Assembly: GCA_002419465.1 (NCBI GenBank)
Contig: DIGE01000019.1
Span: 50,700-114,699, forward strand
Direction of reading: 5' to 3'
Source: Geobacter sp. UBA5730
GTDB taxonomy: Bacteria > Desulfobacterota > Desulfuromonadia > Geobacterales > Pseudopelobacteraceae
Length of the DNA: 64,000 bases
Shown piece after piece: positions 43,888-52,821 of the stretch. The notes under the pieces were generated by a model. That model searched no databases and was not told where the DNA came from. It worked only from the letters and a program-made list of their open reading frames with translations. The translations under genes were made by a program, and so were the position numbers. Position 1 is the stretch's first letter. Each line of letters begins with the position of its first letter.

Positions 43888-45270
43888 ATGTTTGAAACCC
43901 TCTCGGATAAGCTGGAATCGGTCTTTAAGAAACTTCGCGGCCAGGGGGTGATGACCGAGGACAACATCAAGGAAGCCCTGCGCGAAGTCCGGCTGGCCCT
44001 CCTTGAGGCTGATGTCAACTTCAAGGTTGTCAAAGAGTTTGTAGAAGCAGTCAGAGTCAAGGCGGTCGGCAGCGAAGTATTGCAGAGCCTTTCACCTGGC
44101 CAGCAAGTGGTTAAAATTGTTCACGATGAGCTGGTAACCCTGATGGGTGGCCACGGCAGCAACGATCTCGACTTGGCAGCAAAACCGCCGGTAGTTCTGA
44201 TGATGGTTGGCCTGCAGGGCGCCGGTAAGACCACCAGCTGCGGCAAGCTGGGCAACTGGCTGCGCAAACAGAAACGTCGTCCCCTGCTGGTTCCGGCCGA
44301 TGTCTACCGTCCGGCAGCGATTGAACAGCTCAAGACCGTAGGACGCCAGCTATCCCTTGAGGTCTTTGAGAGCACGACTGATCAGGATCCGGTTGCCATT
44401 TGTAGCGCTGCCCTGAAGTATGCAGAGCTGAACGGCTACGATACCGTGATCCTGGATACGGCTGGCCGGCACCAGATTGATGATTTTCTGATGGCTGAGC
44501 TTGAACGGATCAAGGAAGCGGTGCAACCCCGTGAGATTCTGTTTGTAGCTGATGCCATGACTGGTCAGGAAGCGGTCAACGTGGCCAGCGGTTTTAACGA
44601 ACGGCTGGGCCTGACCGGTGCCATCTTGACCAAGCTGGACGGCGACGCCAAGGGTGGCGCAGCCCTTTCCATCAAGGCAGTCACCGGCACACCGGTCAAA
44701 TTCGTTGGTATTGGTGAAAAGCTGGACGCGCTGGAGGTGTTTCACCCCGACCGGCTGGTTTCACGCATTCTGGGCATGGGCGATGTGCTGACCCTGGTTG
44801 AGAAAGCCCAGGCGGCCTTCGATGTGCAGGGGGCTGAACAGCTCCGTAGCAAGCTCAAAAAGAACCAGTTCGACCTTGACGATTTTCTCAACCAGATGCA
44901 GCAGTTGAAAAAAATGGGGTCGCTGGAGTCCGTGATGGGGATGATCCCCGGTATGGGCAAGATGATGAAACAGATGCAGGGTGCGCAGCCCAGTGAGAAG
45001 GAGATCAAACGGATCGAAGCGATCATCCGCTCCATGACTCCGGCTGAACGGGCAGACCACGGCATCATCAACGGCAGTCGCCGTCTGCGGATCGCCAAAG
45101 GCAGCGGCACCACCGTGCAGGAGATCAACCTGTTGATCAAGCGCTTCAGCGAGGCGCAAAAGATGATGAAACAACTTCAGAAGCTGGGCCCCAAAAACCT
45201 GATGAAGGGGTTGGGCGGATTACCTGGCTTAGGCGGCCTGAGCAAGGGGATGTTCCCTTTCGGCCGTTAA
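43888..45270 (+). CDS. ffh: Signal recognition particle protein Ffh
   Basis: Ffh recognises signal sequences and, with FtsY, directs ribosomes to the translocon. The 460-residue protein has the N-terminal helical bundle, the GTPase motifs GLQGAGKTTSCGKL (near 107), DTAGRHQIDD and TKLDGDAKGGAAL, and the methionine-rich M domain (GMIPGMGKMMKQMQG and repeated Met-rich C-terminus). It is the first gene of a translation-related operon. Confidence 0.97.
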   Translation: MFETLSDKLESVFKKLRGQGVMTEDNIKEALREVRLALLEADVNFKVVKEFVEAVRVKAVGSEVLQSLSPGQQVVKIVHDELVTLMGGHGSNDLDLAAKPPVVLMMVGLQGAGKTTSCGKLGNWLRKQKRRPLLVPADVYRPAAIEQLKTVGRQLSLEVFESTTDQDPVAICSAALKYAELNGYDTVILDTAGRHQIDDFLMAELERIKEAVQPREILFVADAMTGQEAVNVASGFNERLGLTGAILTKLDGDAKGGAALSIKAVTGTPVKFVGIGEKLDALEVFHPDRLVSRILGMGDVLTLVEKAQAAFDVQGAEQLRSKLKKNQFDLDDFLNQMQQLKKMGSLESVMGMIPGMGKMMKQMQGAQPSEKEIKRIEAIIRSMTPAERADHGIINGSRRLRIAKGSGTTVQEINLLIKRFSEAQKMMKQLQKLGPKNLMKGLGGLPGLGGLSKGMFPFGR

Positions 45271-45340
45271 TTGTATGACCTGACACCGTACGCTTTACGT
45301 ACACTACACACAACGCGAGACACACGCAGGAGGAAACACC

Positions 45341-45604
45341 ATGTCAACCAAGATCAGACTGCAACGCGGCGGCGCCAAGAAGCGCCCCTTTTACCAAGTA
45401 GTGATCGCCGACGAGCGTTCACGCCGCGACGGTCGTTTTATTGAAAACCTCGGCTACTACGACCCTTGCAAAAGCCCGGCAGTCTGCAAACTGAACGTGG
45501 AAAAGATCGTTGACTGGCTGAGCAAGGGCGCCCAGCCCACCGATACGGTCCGTCAGATCCTGAAAAACCAGGGGATTCTGGAACAGTCTGCTCAGGCAGC
45601 ATAG
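45341..45604 (+). CDS. rpsP: 30S ribosomal protein S16
   Basis: The 87-residue protein has the S16 pattern: IRLQRGGAKKRPFYQVVIADERSRRDGRFIENLGYYDP at the N-terminus and WLSKGAQPTDTVRQIL. A GGAGGAAACACC site precedes the ATG. The order rpsP-khpA-rimM-trmD-rplS is the standard one. Confidence 0.98.
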   Translation: MSTKIRLQRGGAKKRPFYQVVIADERSRRDGRFIENLGYYDPCKSPAVCKLNVEKIVDWLSKGAQPTDTVRQILKNQGILEQSAQAA

Positions 45605-45670
45605 TTTCACTTCTGTACGGCGTTCCCATTCCGGCCAGACCGGTTACCCAAACGCGCAGAGGTACGCCAG

Positions 45671-45901
45671 ATGAAGGCACTCGTCGAAACCATCGCACAG
45701 GCCCTTGTTGACGATCCGTCCCAGGTTCAGACCACCGAGGAGATGGAGGATGACACCCTGGTTATCAAACTGTCCGTTGCCAAAGAAGATATGGGACGGA
45801 TCATCGGCAAAGAAGGGCGCACCGCCAAGGCGATCCGCACCCTGTTAAATGCCGTTGCGACCAGGGACAACAAGAAGGCAATTCTCAAGATAATCGAGTG
45901 A
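45671..45901 (+). CDS. khpA: KH-domain RNA-binding protein KhpA
   Basis: The 76-residue protein is a single KH domain with the RNA-binding GxxG loop in MGRIIGKEGRTAKAIRTLL. KhpA pairs with KhpB/Jag in several bacteria. Its stop overlaps the rimM start. Confidence 0.93.
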   Translation: MKALVETIAQALVDDPSQVQTTEEMEDDTLVIKLSVAKEDMGRIIGKEGRTAKAIRTLLNAVATRDNKKAILKIIE

Positions 45902-46425
45902 TGCCTCCTGAGCATGAAAAACTGATAGCCGTTGGCCGCATCACCGGTACCCATGGCATCAAAGGACAGTTACGCCTGCAGTCCTACTCGGGCAATCTGG
46001 ACAGCCTCAACGCTGCGCAACACATAACCCTGCGGCTTCCTGACGGTAGCTACCGTGAATTCGGTCTTATCAGGGCAGCGCACCACGGCGGCGCATTTTT
46101 ATTAACCCTGGCCGAGTTTAACAATATCAATCAGGTGCTGAGTCTGGTGGGCAGTGAACTCTGCCTGCTGCGTCAGCAGTTGCCAACCCCGGCCGAGGGC
46201 GAATACTACTGGCAAGATCTGCTGGGCATGACGGTTATCACCGATGATACGACGCTACTGGGTACGATCAGCGAGATTCTGGAGACCGGCGCCAACGATG
46301 TTTACGTGGTCACCGGTCAGGGGCGTGAATACTTGATTCCAGCCGTGGCCAGCGTTGTCGCCAAGGTTGATTTGACATCCAAAACCATGACGATTACCCC
46401 CTTGGAGGGGTTACTGGATTTATGA
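45901..46425 (+). CDS. rimM: Ribosome maturation factor RimM
   Basis: RimM helps assemble the 30S head with S19. The 174-residue protein has the N-terminal VGRITGTHGIKGQLRL and the PRC-barrel C-terminal domain (YYWQDLLGMTV, NDVYVV, YLIPAVASVV, and ITPLEGLLDL at the end). I use the ATG at 45901; a GTG codon sits directly before it. Confidence 0.95.
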   Translation: MPPEHEKLIAVGRITGTHGIKGQLRLQSYSGNLDSLNAAQHITLRLPDGSYREFGLIRAAHHGGAFLLTLAEFNNINQVLSLVGSELCLLRQQLPTPAEGEYYWQDLLGMTVITDDTTLLGTISEILETGANDVYVVTGQGREYLIPAVASVVAKVDLTSKTMTITPLEGLLDL

Positions 46426-47153
46426 AGTTTGACATCCTGACCCTTTTCCCGGAGATGTTCCGGGGGCCTTTCGACGAGAGCATCATCCGCAGGGGCCAGG
46501 ACAAAGGGCTGATCCAGATCGGCCTGCACCAGATCAGGGATTATGCTACCGACCGGCATCACACGGTGGATGACAGCCCCTACGGCGGCGGCGCCGGCAT
46601 GGTCATGAAACCGGAGCCGCTGGCAGCCTGCATTGAAGCGGCTCGTTGTCAGAATCCGGAAGCCACGGTGCTACTGACCTCCCCCCGGGGGGTGCCTCTG
46701 CATCACCAACTGGCGCTTGAGCTTGCAGAAAAACCGGGGCTGATTATCATCTGCGGTCGTTATGAAGGGATTGATGAACGGGTTCGCGAGTTGTTCGTGG
46801 ACCTGGAAGTATCCATCGGCGACTATGTGCTCTCAGGTGGCGAGCTGGCAGCCATGGTGGTGGTTGATGCCGTTACCAGATTGGTGCCGGGAGTACTCGG
46901 TTCGGAAGAATCTGCGGCAACCGACTCCTTCAGCGACGGCCTGCTTGAATATCCGCAGTACACCAGGCCTCCGGAATTTCGTAACCTGGCAGTGCCGGAT
47001 GTGCTGTTATCCGGCAACCATGCGGTAATAGCCAAATGGCGGCGACAACAGGCCTTGCAGCGAACGGCTGAACAACGGCCAGATCTGTTGCATACGGCAC
47101 CGCTCACGAAACACGATCGCAGCTATCTGGCGCAGTTGGCTCATGCTCTCTGA
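46422..47153 (+). CDS. trmD: tRNA (guanine-N1)-methyltransferase
   Basis: TrmD makes m1G37 in tRNA. The 243-residue SPOUT enzyme contains DILTLFPEMF, DDSPYGGGAGMVMKPEP, LTSPRGVPL, ICGRYEGIDERV and the knot GDYVLSGGELAAMV. It overlaps rimM by four bases. Confidence 0.97.
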   Translation: MKFDILTLFPEMFRGPFDESIIRRGQDKGLIQIGLHQIRDYATDRHHTVDDSPYGGGAGMVMKPEPLAACIEAARCQNPEATVLLTSPRGVPLHHQLALELAEKPGLIIICGRYEGIDERVRELFVDLEVSIGDYVLSGGELAAMVVVDAVTRLVPGVLGSEESAATDSFSDGLLEYPQYTRPPEFRNLAVPDVLLSGNHAVIAKWRRQQALQRTAEQRPDLLHTAPLTKHDRSYLAQLAHAL

Positions 47154-47730
47154 CAGACACGCAGTCCGCAACCTGGCCTTGGCTTTGGTGCATCACCCGG
47201 TCTATAACAAGCACCGCGAGGTGGTCACGACCGCCGTCACCAATCTGGATATCCACGATATCGCCCGGGCAGCGCGAACCTTTGGCCTTGCCCGTTACTA
47301 TCTGGTTACACCGTCAGCAGATCAGCAGGCGATGATCAGACGGATCGTCGGGCATTGGCAGGATGGCTGGGGAGCCAGTTACAATCCGGACCGTCGCGAG
47401 GCCCTGAGCATCATCCGGGTAGTGGCTTCACTGGAAGAGGCCCGCAACGACATGCAGCAGGGCTTTAGCACTCCGGTCGTCACCGTGGGCACTGGCGCTC
47501 GGCAACGAGATACAGCCATCCCTTTTGGTGCCCTGCGTGAACGGCTACAGCAGCCAGATGCGCCGCACTTGCTCACCCTGGGTACCGGATGGGGTCTCAC
47601 CGACGAACTGTTTGAACAGGTTAATCTCACCCTGGAGCCGATTCAGGGAGCAGAAAGCTACAATCACCTGTCGGTCAGGTCAGCAGCGGCCATCATGCTT
47701 GACCGACTGTTGGGTGCACAGACAAACTGA
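47143..47730 (+). CDS. SPOUT-type RNA methyltransferase (DUF2168-like)
   Basis: The 195-residue protein has a trefoil-knot C-terminus: LLTLGTGWGLTDELFEQVNLTLEPIQGAESYNHLSVRSAAAIMLDRLLG, with the AdoMet-binding GTGWGL and the NHLSVR segment. The N-terminal half (YNKHREVVTTAVTNLDIHDIARAARTFGLARYYLVTP) matches the SAM-dependent RNA methyltransferase family often encoded between trmD and rplS in delta-proteobacteria. The RNA target is unknown. It overlaps trmD by 11 bases. Confidence 0.85.
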   Translation: MLSDRHAVRNLALALVHHPVYNKHREVVTTAVTNLDIHDIARAARTFGLARYYLVTPSADQQAMIRRIVGHWQDGWGASYNPDRREALSIIRVVASLEEARNDMQQGFSTPVVTVGTGARQRDTAIPFGALRERLQQPDAPHLLTLGTGWGLTDELFEQVNLTLEPIQGAESYNHLSVRSAAAIMLDRLLGAQTN

Positions 47731-47803
47731 ATTGACGCAGGTAGAACACTAACATTACAGCCACAAACCATGACGAATGGTTCCAGCAAGGAGGAACAGT
47801 ACT

Positions 47804-48166
47804 ATGAACACCATTGATTTACTTGAATTCGAGCAGATGAAGAAGAACACCCCAGCCTTCAAGGTGGGCGACACAGTCAAGGTGCACGTCAAGATTGTTG
47901 AAGGCGACAAGCAGCGTATCCAGGCCTACCAAGGCGTGGTGATCGCCCGTCAAAACGGCGGCATCAGTGAATCATTCACGGTCCGCAAGATTTCCAACAA
48001 CATCGGCGTTGAGCGGGTCTTCCCGATCCACTCCCCGATTATCGAGCAGATCGAGGTAGTCACCCGTGGCCATGTCCGCCGGGCCAAGCTGTACTACCTG
48101 CGCAAGCTGCGGGGCAAGGCTGCTCGTATCCGCGAGCGCAAGTACGTCCCCGTCGCCAAAGGTTAA
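47804..48166 (+). CDS. rplS: 50S ribosomal protein L19
   Basis: The 120-residue protein has the L19 signatures: FKVGDTVKVHVKIVEGDKQRIQAYQGVVIARQ and VERVFPIHSPIIEQIEVVTRGHVRRAKLYYLRKLRGKAARIRE. An AAGGAGGAACAG site supports ATG 47804. A strong terminator follows. Confidence 0.98.
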   Translation: MNTIDLLEFEQMKKNTPAFKVGDTVKVHVKIVEGDKQRIQAYQGVVIARQNGGISESFTVRKISNNIGVERVFPIHSPIIEQIEVVTRGHVRRAKLYYLRKLRGKAARIRERKYVPVAKG

Positions 48167-48190
48167 CCCTCGCGTGGCGATACATTCGGA

Positions 48191-48217
48191 AAGCCCCGTC
48201 ATTCGACGGGGCTTTTC
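48191..48217 (+). terminator. Intrinsic terminator after rplS
   Basis: AAGCCCCGTC and GACGGGGCTT pair across the loop ATTC, followed by TTCC with a short T run. It ends the ribosomal operon; rnhB begins 23 bases later and may receive read-through. Confidence 0.85.
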
Positions 48218-48239
48218 CGCGTTATGCCATCCCGACCCC

Positions 48240-48902
48240 ATGCAAGCATCCCTCTTTGAATCGCCAGACCACGATCTATACTGGTTCGAGCGCCATGCCC
48301 GGTCACAGGGTTACCTGCTGGTTGCCGGCGTTGACGAGGCAGGACGCGGTCCCTTAGCCGGCCCGGTCGTGGCAGCGGCGGTGATTCTGCATCCAGACAG
48401 ACCGATAGAGGGGGTCAACGACTCGAAAAAATTGACCGAACACCAGCGTGAGCTGCTTTTTGACCGGATCACGGCTGAGGCTCTGACCATCGGTATCGGC
48501 AGCAGCCCCCCCGAACAGATCGATCGCATCAACATCCTGCAGGCCACCCGTCAGGCCATGCTGGAAGCGGTTAACCAGCTGGCACCCTGCCCCGATATTC
48601 TGCTGATCGACGGTATCAACACCATCTCCTCGCCACTGCAACAACAGACCATCAAACAGGGCGACGGCCGGAGCGCCTCCATTGCCGCTGCCTCAATCAT
48701 CGCCAAGGTGACCCGTGACCGCTTGATGCACGAATTTGACCGGCAGTATCCCCTGTACGGTTTTGCACGTCACAAAGGATACGGCAGCGCAGCCCATCTT
48801 GCTGCATTACGTCAACACGGACCCTGTCCAATCCACCGAGCCAGCTTCAGAGGAGTCCGTGAACTGGTCACAGGTGATCCATCTGTTTGCATTTTCTCCT
48901 AA
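48240..48902 (+). CDS. rnhB: Ribonuclease HII
   Basis: RNase HII removes ribonucleotides from RNA-DNA hybrids. The 220-residue protein has VAGVDEAGRGPLAGPVV with the catalytic DE pair, the third acidic residue in ILLIDGIN and the fourth in the segment after SIIAKVTRDRLMHEFD. I use ATG 48240 (MQASLFESPD); a longer frame reads through the terminator. Confidence 0.94.
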   Translation: MQASLFESPDHDLYWFERHARSQGYLLVAGVDEAGRGPLAGPVVAAAVILHPDRPIEGVNDSKKLTEHQRELLFDRITAEALTIGIGSSPPEQIDRINILQATRQAMLEAVNQLAPCPDILLIDGINTISSPLQQQTIKQGDGRSASIAAASIIAKVTRDRLMHEFDRQYPLYGFARHKGYGSAAHLAALRQHGPCPIHRASFRGVRELVTGDPSVCIFS

Positions 48903-48921
48903 AGCCTGATACATACTGCCC

Positions 48922-50805
48922 ATGACAACCTCCGGCATGTCTGACCATAAGCTTGACGCGGGCATCATACCCACGCTGCTCAAAAAGGAAGGGATCCTGA
49001 CCGACGAGCAGTTGGCCTATGCGATCCGTGTCCACACCAAGCTGACCACCCCGCAGACCATGCTGGACAGTCTTTTGGAGCTGGGCCTGGTTACTCAGGA
49101 GCAACTCCAGGCCACCCTTAGAAAACACCAGTTAAACATTCGGCTGGGAGATCTGTTGGTCGAACTCGGTTATCTGAGGGCCAGCGACCTGCAACAGGCC
49201 CTGGCTATCCAGAAGGATTCGCAGGGGCAAAAACGGCTGGGGGAAGTACTGGTAGACGGCGGTTTTATCGAAGAACGCAAGTTGCTTGAAACCCTTTCCT
49301 ATCAACTTGGCTATCCCCTGATTAATCCAGATTTTGTACGGATCGACAAGGCACTTCAGGCACAAATCCCCTTAAACATCTGCAAACAGATCTCTGCCCT
49401 GCCACTCTACCGCTCAGGCGAACAGGTGGTGGTCACCTTTGCCGACCCGCTGGATCAGCGCAGCCGCGAGGTTGTCAGAACCCACATCCCCAACTTCCTG
49501 CCGGCGATCTGTTCGAAGATATCCCTCAAAGAAGCCTTTGCGGCGCTGGACCATGCCGGTCAGACCGTGGCCACCGATGACAACACCATCATCGGCATGA
49601 TTAACCTGCTCTTTGAGGAAGCGATCGAAGAGGGAGCCAGCGACATCCATATCGAGCCACTCAAAGACCGGCTACGAGTACGTTTCCGCCGCGACGGCGT
49701 TATGGGACACCACAAAGAGTTCCCCAAGGAGATAGCGCCCCAGTTGATCACCCGTATCAAGGTGCTGGCCAAAGCTGATATTGCCGAAAAACGCCGCCAC
49801 CAGGATGGCCGGATCCTGTTTGTCAGCCGCAAGCACGGCTTGAATCTGGATATGCGGGTCTCTTTTTTCATCACCATCTACGGCGAAAAAGTGGTGCTAC
49901 GGCTTTTAAACAACAAGGGCACCCTGTTGGACATTAAAGAAATCGGCATGGCACCGCGAATGCTGGAACATTTCATCTACGACGCCATTGAGGTCCCCAC
50001 CGGGGTTATGATCGTTACCGGCCCCACCGGGTCCGGCAAGACCACCACCCTCTACAGCTGCGTCAACTACCTGAACAATATCAATACCAGTATTATCACC
50101 GCCGAGGACCCGGTTGAATATGTGATCGAAGGCATCGGCCAGTGCTCAATCAACCCCAAGATCGGGGTGACCTTCGAGGAGACCTTGCGGCATATCGTTC
50201 GTCAGGATCCGGATGTGATCGTGCTGGGCGAGATCCGTGACCAGTTTTCCGCAGAGACCGCCATACAGGCAGCACTGACCGGACACAAGGTATTAACCAC
50301 CTTCCACACCGAGGATTCCATCGGCGGACTGATCCGCCTGATGAACATGCAGATCGAGGCTTTTCTGATCTCCTCCACGGTGGTCTGCATTGTGGCCCAG
50401 CGCTTGCTGCGCCGGGTCTGCCCCGACTGCGCCGAGCCCTACACCCCCACCCCGCTGGATCTTTCCCGGCTTGGCGTGTTGACAACCGACCTTGCAGGCG
50501 CTGAATTCAAACACGGTCGTGGCTGCAAAAACTGCCGTTTCAGCGGCTACCGGGGCCGGTTGGCAATTTTTGAACTGCTGGTGATGAACGAAATGGTCAA
50601 AAATGCTATCCTGGAGCACAAAAGTTCCTATGAAATTCGAAAGATCAGCGTCGAGACCTCCGGCATGGTCACCCTGATGGAGGATGGCATCGTCAAGGGT
50701 GCCCGGGGGCTGGTTTCAATGCAGGAAATCATCACCGATCTGCCACGGCTGGGGAAACCCCGCTCACTCCATGAACTACGCAGAATTCTGGGGGTATCAC
50801 GATGA
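48922..50805 (+). CDS. PilB/GspE-type ATPase with duplicated N-terminal domain (third copy)
   Basis: The 627-residue ATPase carries two consecutive GspE-N/MshEN-like units in its first 220 residues (IIPTLLKKEGILTDEQLAYAI, then IRLGDLLVELGYLRASDLQQAL and LGEVLVDGGFIEERKLLETLS), then Walker A TGPTGSGKTT, DPDVIVLGEIRDQFSAETA, TTFHTEDSIGGLIRL and the zinc site CPDC with CKNCRFSGYRGR. MshEN domains bind c-di-GMP in some homologues. It overlaps an HDOD gene (ATGA) rather than any pilus gene. Confidence 0.9.
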   Translation: MTTSGMSDHKLDAGIIPTLLKKEGILTDEQLAYAIRVHTKLTTPQTMLDSLLELGLVTQEQLQATLRKHQLNIRLGDLLVELGYLRASDLQQALAIQKDSQGQKRLGEVLVDGGFIEERKLLETLSYQLGYPLINPDFVRIDKALQAQIPLNICKQISALPLYRSGEQVVVTFADPLDQRSREVVRTHIPNFLPAICSKISLKEAFAALDHAGQTVATDDNTIIGMINLLFEEAIEEGASDIHIEPLKDRLRVRFRRDGVMGHHKEFPKEIAPQLITRIKVLAKADIAEKRRHQDGRILFVSRKHGLNLDMRVSFFITIYGEKVVLRLLNNKGTLLDIKEIGMAPRMLEHFIYDAIEVPTGVMIVTGPTGSGKTTTLYSCVNYLNNINTSIITAEDPVEYVIEGIGQCSINPKIGVTFEETLRHIVRQDPDVIVLGEIRDQFSAETAIQAALTGHKVLTTFHTEDSIGGLIRLMNMQIEAFLISSTVVCIVAQRLLRRVCPDCAEPYTPTPLDLSRLGVLTTDLAGAEFKHGRGCKNCRFSGYRGRLAIFELLVMNEMVKNAILEHKSSYEIRKISVETSGMVTLMEDGIVKGARGLVSMQEIITDLPRLGKPRSLHELRRILGVSR

Positions 50806-51650
50806 CCGAAGAGAAACCGTTGGTCCAGCTAATCCAGGATCACATCAGCAGCGGATTACAGGACCTGCCGGTCTTCCACACGGTGGCGGTCAAGCTGCAA
50901 CAGCTGTTAAGCACCCGCTCTTTTGAGATTGACGACATCATCGAACTGATCGGCGAGGATCAATCCCTCTCCAGCCGGGTGCTGAAGGTGGCCAACTCCT
51001 CCTACTATGCGGGCTTGACCAAAATCGCCACCATCAAGGACGCCATTATCCGCCTGGGGGCTCAGGAAATCGCCAATATGGCCATGCTGGCCTCCCAGTT
51101 CGAGTTCTACCAGTCTTCCAACGAAACCCTGAACCGGATGATGCAAGGCCTCTGGAGCCACTCCCTGGCCTGCGCTGTGGGGGCCAAGTGGACCGCCCGC
51201 AAGGCCGGTTATCCCGGCATGGCCTCCGAAGCCTTCATGGGGGGGTTACTGCATGACATTGGCAAACTGGCGCTGTTGAAGGTACTGGATGATATCCTGA
51301 GAAACAAGGAAACCTCTGCCCATATCTCTGATCAACTGATCTGCGAAATCATGGGGGCCATGCATGAAGAGGTGGGCTATAATTTGATGAAGGGGTGGAA
51401 CTTCCCGGACTTTTACTGCGACATTGCCAACGGTCACCACAAATCCAATTTCGATCAGTCAAACATACTGCTGGTTTCGGTACGACTGGCAAACCTGGCC
51501 TGTTCCAAGCTGGGTCGGGGGGTTGGGCCGGCCGACCCAGCCATCGCGATCTTTTCCGCACCGGAAGCACAGTTTTTAGGTTTGAAGGAGATCGCCCTGG
51601 CTGAGCTGGAGATAGTGATTGAGGATGCTGACGGCATTACCATGTCGTAA
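50802..51650 (+). CDS. HDOD-domain signalling protein
   Basis: The 282-residue protein has the HDOD core: LPVFHTVAVKLQQLL, IIELIGEDQSLSSRVLKVANSSYYAG and IATIKDAIIRLGAQEIANMAMLA. Unusually for HDOD it keeps a near-HD-like GGLLHDIGKLALL motif near residue 150. HDOD proteins are non-enzymatic output or adaptor domains in bacterial signalling. It is translationally coupled to the third PilB-type ATPase. The last 75 bases overlap the convergent mltG gene. Confidence 0.87.
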   Translation: MTEEKPLVQLIQDHISSGLQDLPVFHTVAVKLQQLLSTRSFEIDDIIELIGEDQSLSSRVLKVANSSYYAGLTKIATIKDAIIRLGAQEIANMAMLASQFEFYQSSNETLNRMMQGLWSHSLACAVGAKWTARKAGYPGMASEAFMGGLLHDIGKLALLKVLDDILRNKETSAHISDQLICEIMGAMHEEVGYNLMKGWNFPDFYCDIANGHHKSNFDQSNILLVSVRLANLACSKLGRGVGPADPAIAIFSAPEAQFLGLKEIALAELEIVIEDADGITMS

Positions 51651-52688
51651 CCTGTTTGAGCCAACGTTCTTTTTCCTGCCCTTTTTCAAAAACTGATGCA
51701 CGCCCTGATTATGTTCCTGCAGAGTACGGGAAAACTGGTGGGTGCCATCCTTGCGGGCCACAAAATAAAGATAGTCGGTACGAGCCGGTTGCAGCACCGC
51801 CTTGATAGCTTCCAAACCGGGGCTACCGATGGGTCCTGCAGGCAACCCCTTAAACCGATAGGTATTGTAGGGTGATTGACGGCGCAGATCCTGCTTGGTG
51901 ACCGTTCCTCCAAAGGCGCGGACTCCATAGATGGCCGTAGGATCACTCTGCAATGGCATGCCGATCTTCAGCCGGTTGCGAAACACCGAAGCAATCAACG
52001 GTTTTTCTTCCGCAATCACCGCTTCCTTTTCAACCATGGAGGCCAGGGTAACCACCTGGTGCAGACTAAGTCCCGCAGCAGACAGCTCTTGTTCCAGCAT
52101 ACTGGTCCGATGGTGGAACTCACGCACCATCTCGGCCAGCAAGCCCCGCTCATCGACATGAAAGCCGACCAGATAGGTCCCTGGAAAGAGATACCCCTCA
52201 ACGCTCCTGGCAGTAACACCCAACGTTGCCAACAACTGTTTATCGCGACAGGCGGCCAAAAAATCATCGCGATCAAAGATACCTTGTTTTTCCAGCAGCT
52301 CAGCCACTTGAAAGATGGAATAGCCTTCCGGCACCGCAAACTTACAGGCATCAGTCAGACCACTGGCCATCTTTTCAAGAATATCCGCCGGCGCCATGGC
52401 ATCGCTCAGTCGATAATCACCGGGCTGCATCCGCAGGTCAAATCCACGCAATCGGCCGATAATACGCAGATGCAGTGCACTGCGAACAATCCCCTGCCGT
52501 TCGAGCTCCTGGGCAATCTGGGCAAAACCGGCCCCCTTGGGGACCGTCAACCCATAGACCCGTTTACCGTTTCCGCATGGTTGTAACAGGTAAACATACC
52601 ATACCACGGCGATCACCAGCGGCAGACACACCAGAAGAAACCAGAAACGGCGCAGATAGGTACGGAGACTTGAGTTTGCAAGAGACAT
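51576..52688 (-). CDS. mltG: Endolytic murein transglycosylase MltG
   Basis: MltG cuts nascent glycan strands at the inner membrane. From ATG 52688 the 370-residue protein has an N-terminal helix (FWFLLVCLPLVIAVVWYVYLL), VPKGAGFAQIAQEL, SVEGYLFPGTYLV, the catalytic glutamate segment LASMVEKEA, YNTYRFKGLPAGPIGSPGLEAI and YLYFVARKDGTHQFSRTLQEHNQGV. Normal family members stop soon after this; here about 35 further residues read antisense through the end of the HDOD gene. Confidence 0.93.
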   Translation of the reverse strand: MSLANSSLRTYLRRFWFLLVCLPLVIAVVWYVYLLQPCGNGKRVYGLTVPKGAGFAQIAQELERQGIVRSALHLRIIGRLRGFDLRMQPGDYRLSDAMAPADILEKMASGLTDACKFAVPEGYSIFQVAELLEKQGIFDRDDFLAACRDKQLLATLGVTARSVEGYLFPGTYLVGFHVDERGLLAEMVREFHHRTSMLEQELSAAGLSLHQVVTLASMVEKEAVIAEEKPLIASVFRNRLKIGMPLQSDPTAIYGVRAFGGTVTKQDLRRQSPYNTYRFKGLPAGPIGSPGLEAIKAVLQPARTDYLYFVARKDGTHQFSRTLQEHNQGVHQFLKKGRKKNVGSNRLRHGNAVSILNHYLQLSQGDLLQT

Positions 52689-52821
52689 GGCAGGAATTGT
52701 ACGGGCTTTGTCCCGCACGTCAAGTAGTAAGCATGATATTTTCTGTTGCTGCAGCTTGACACTGGCTCCGGTGACTGCTAGATACGTCAACTGTATACAC
52801 TTTTATTGTGAGGACTATTAC

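Noticed and set aside
45290..45320. GTACG/CGTAC hairpin between ffh and rpsP considered as a terminator or riboswitch
   Set aside because: The stem is five base pairs and has no T-tract; the genes belong to a common operon.
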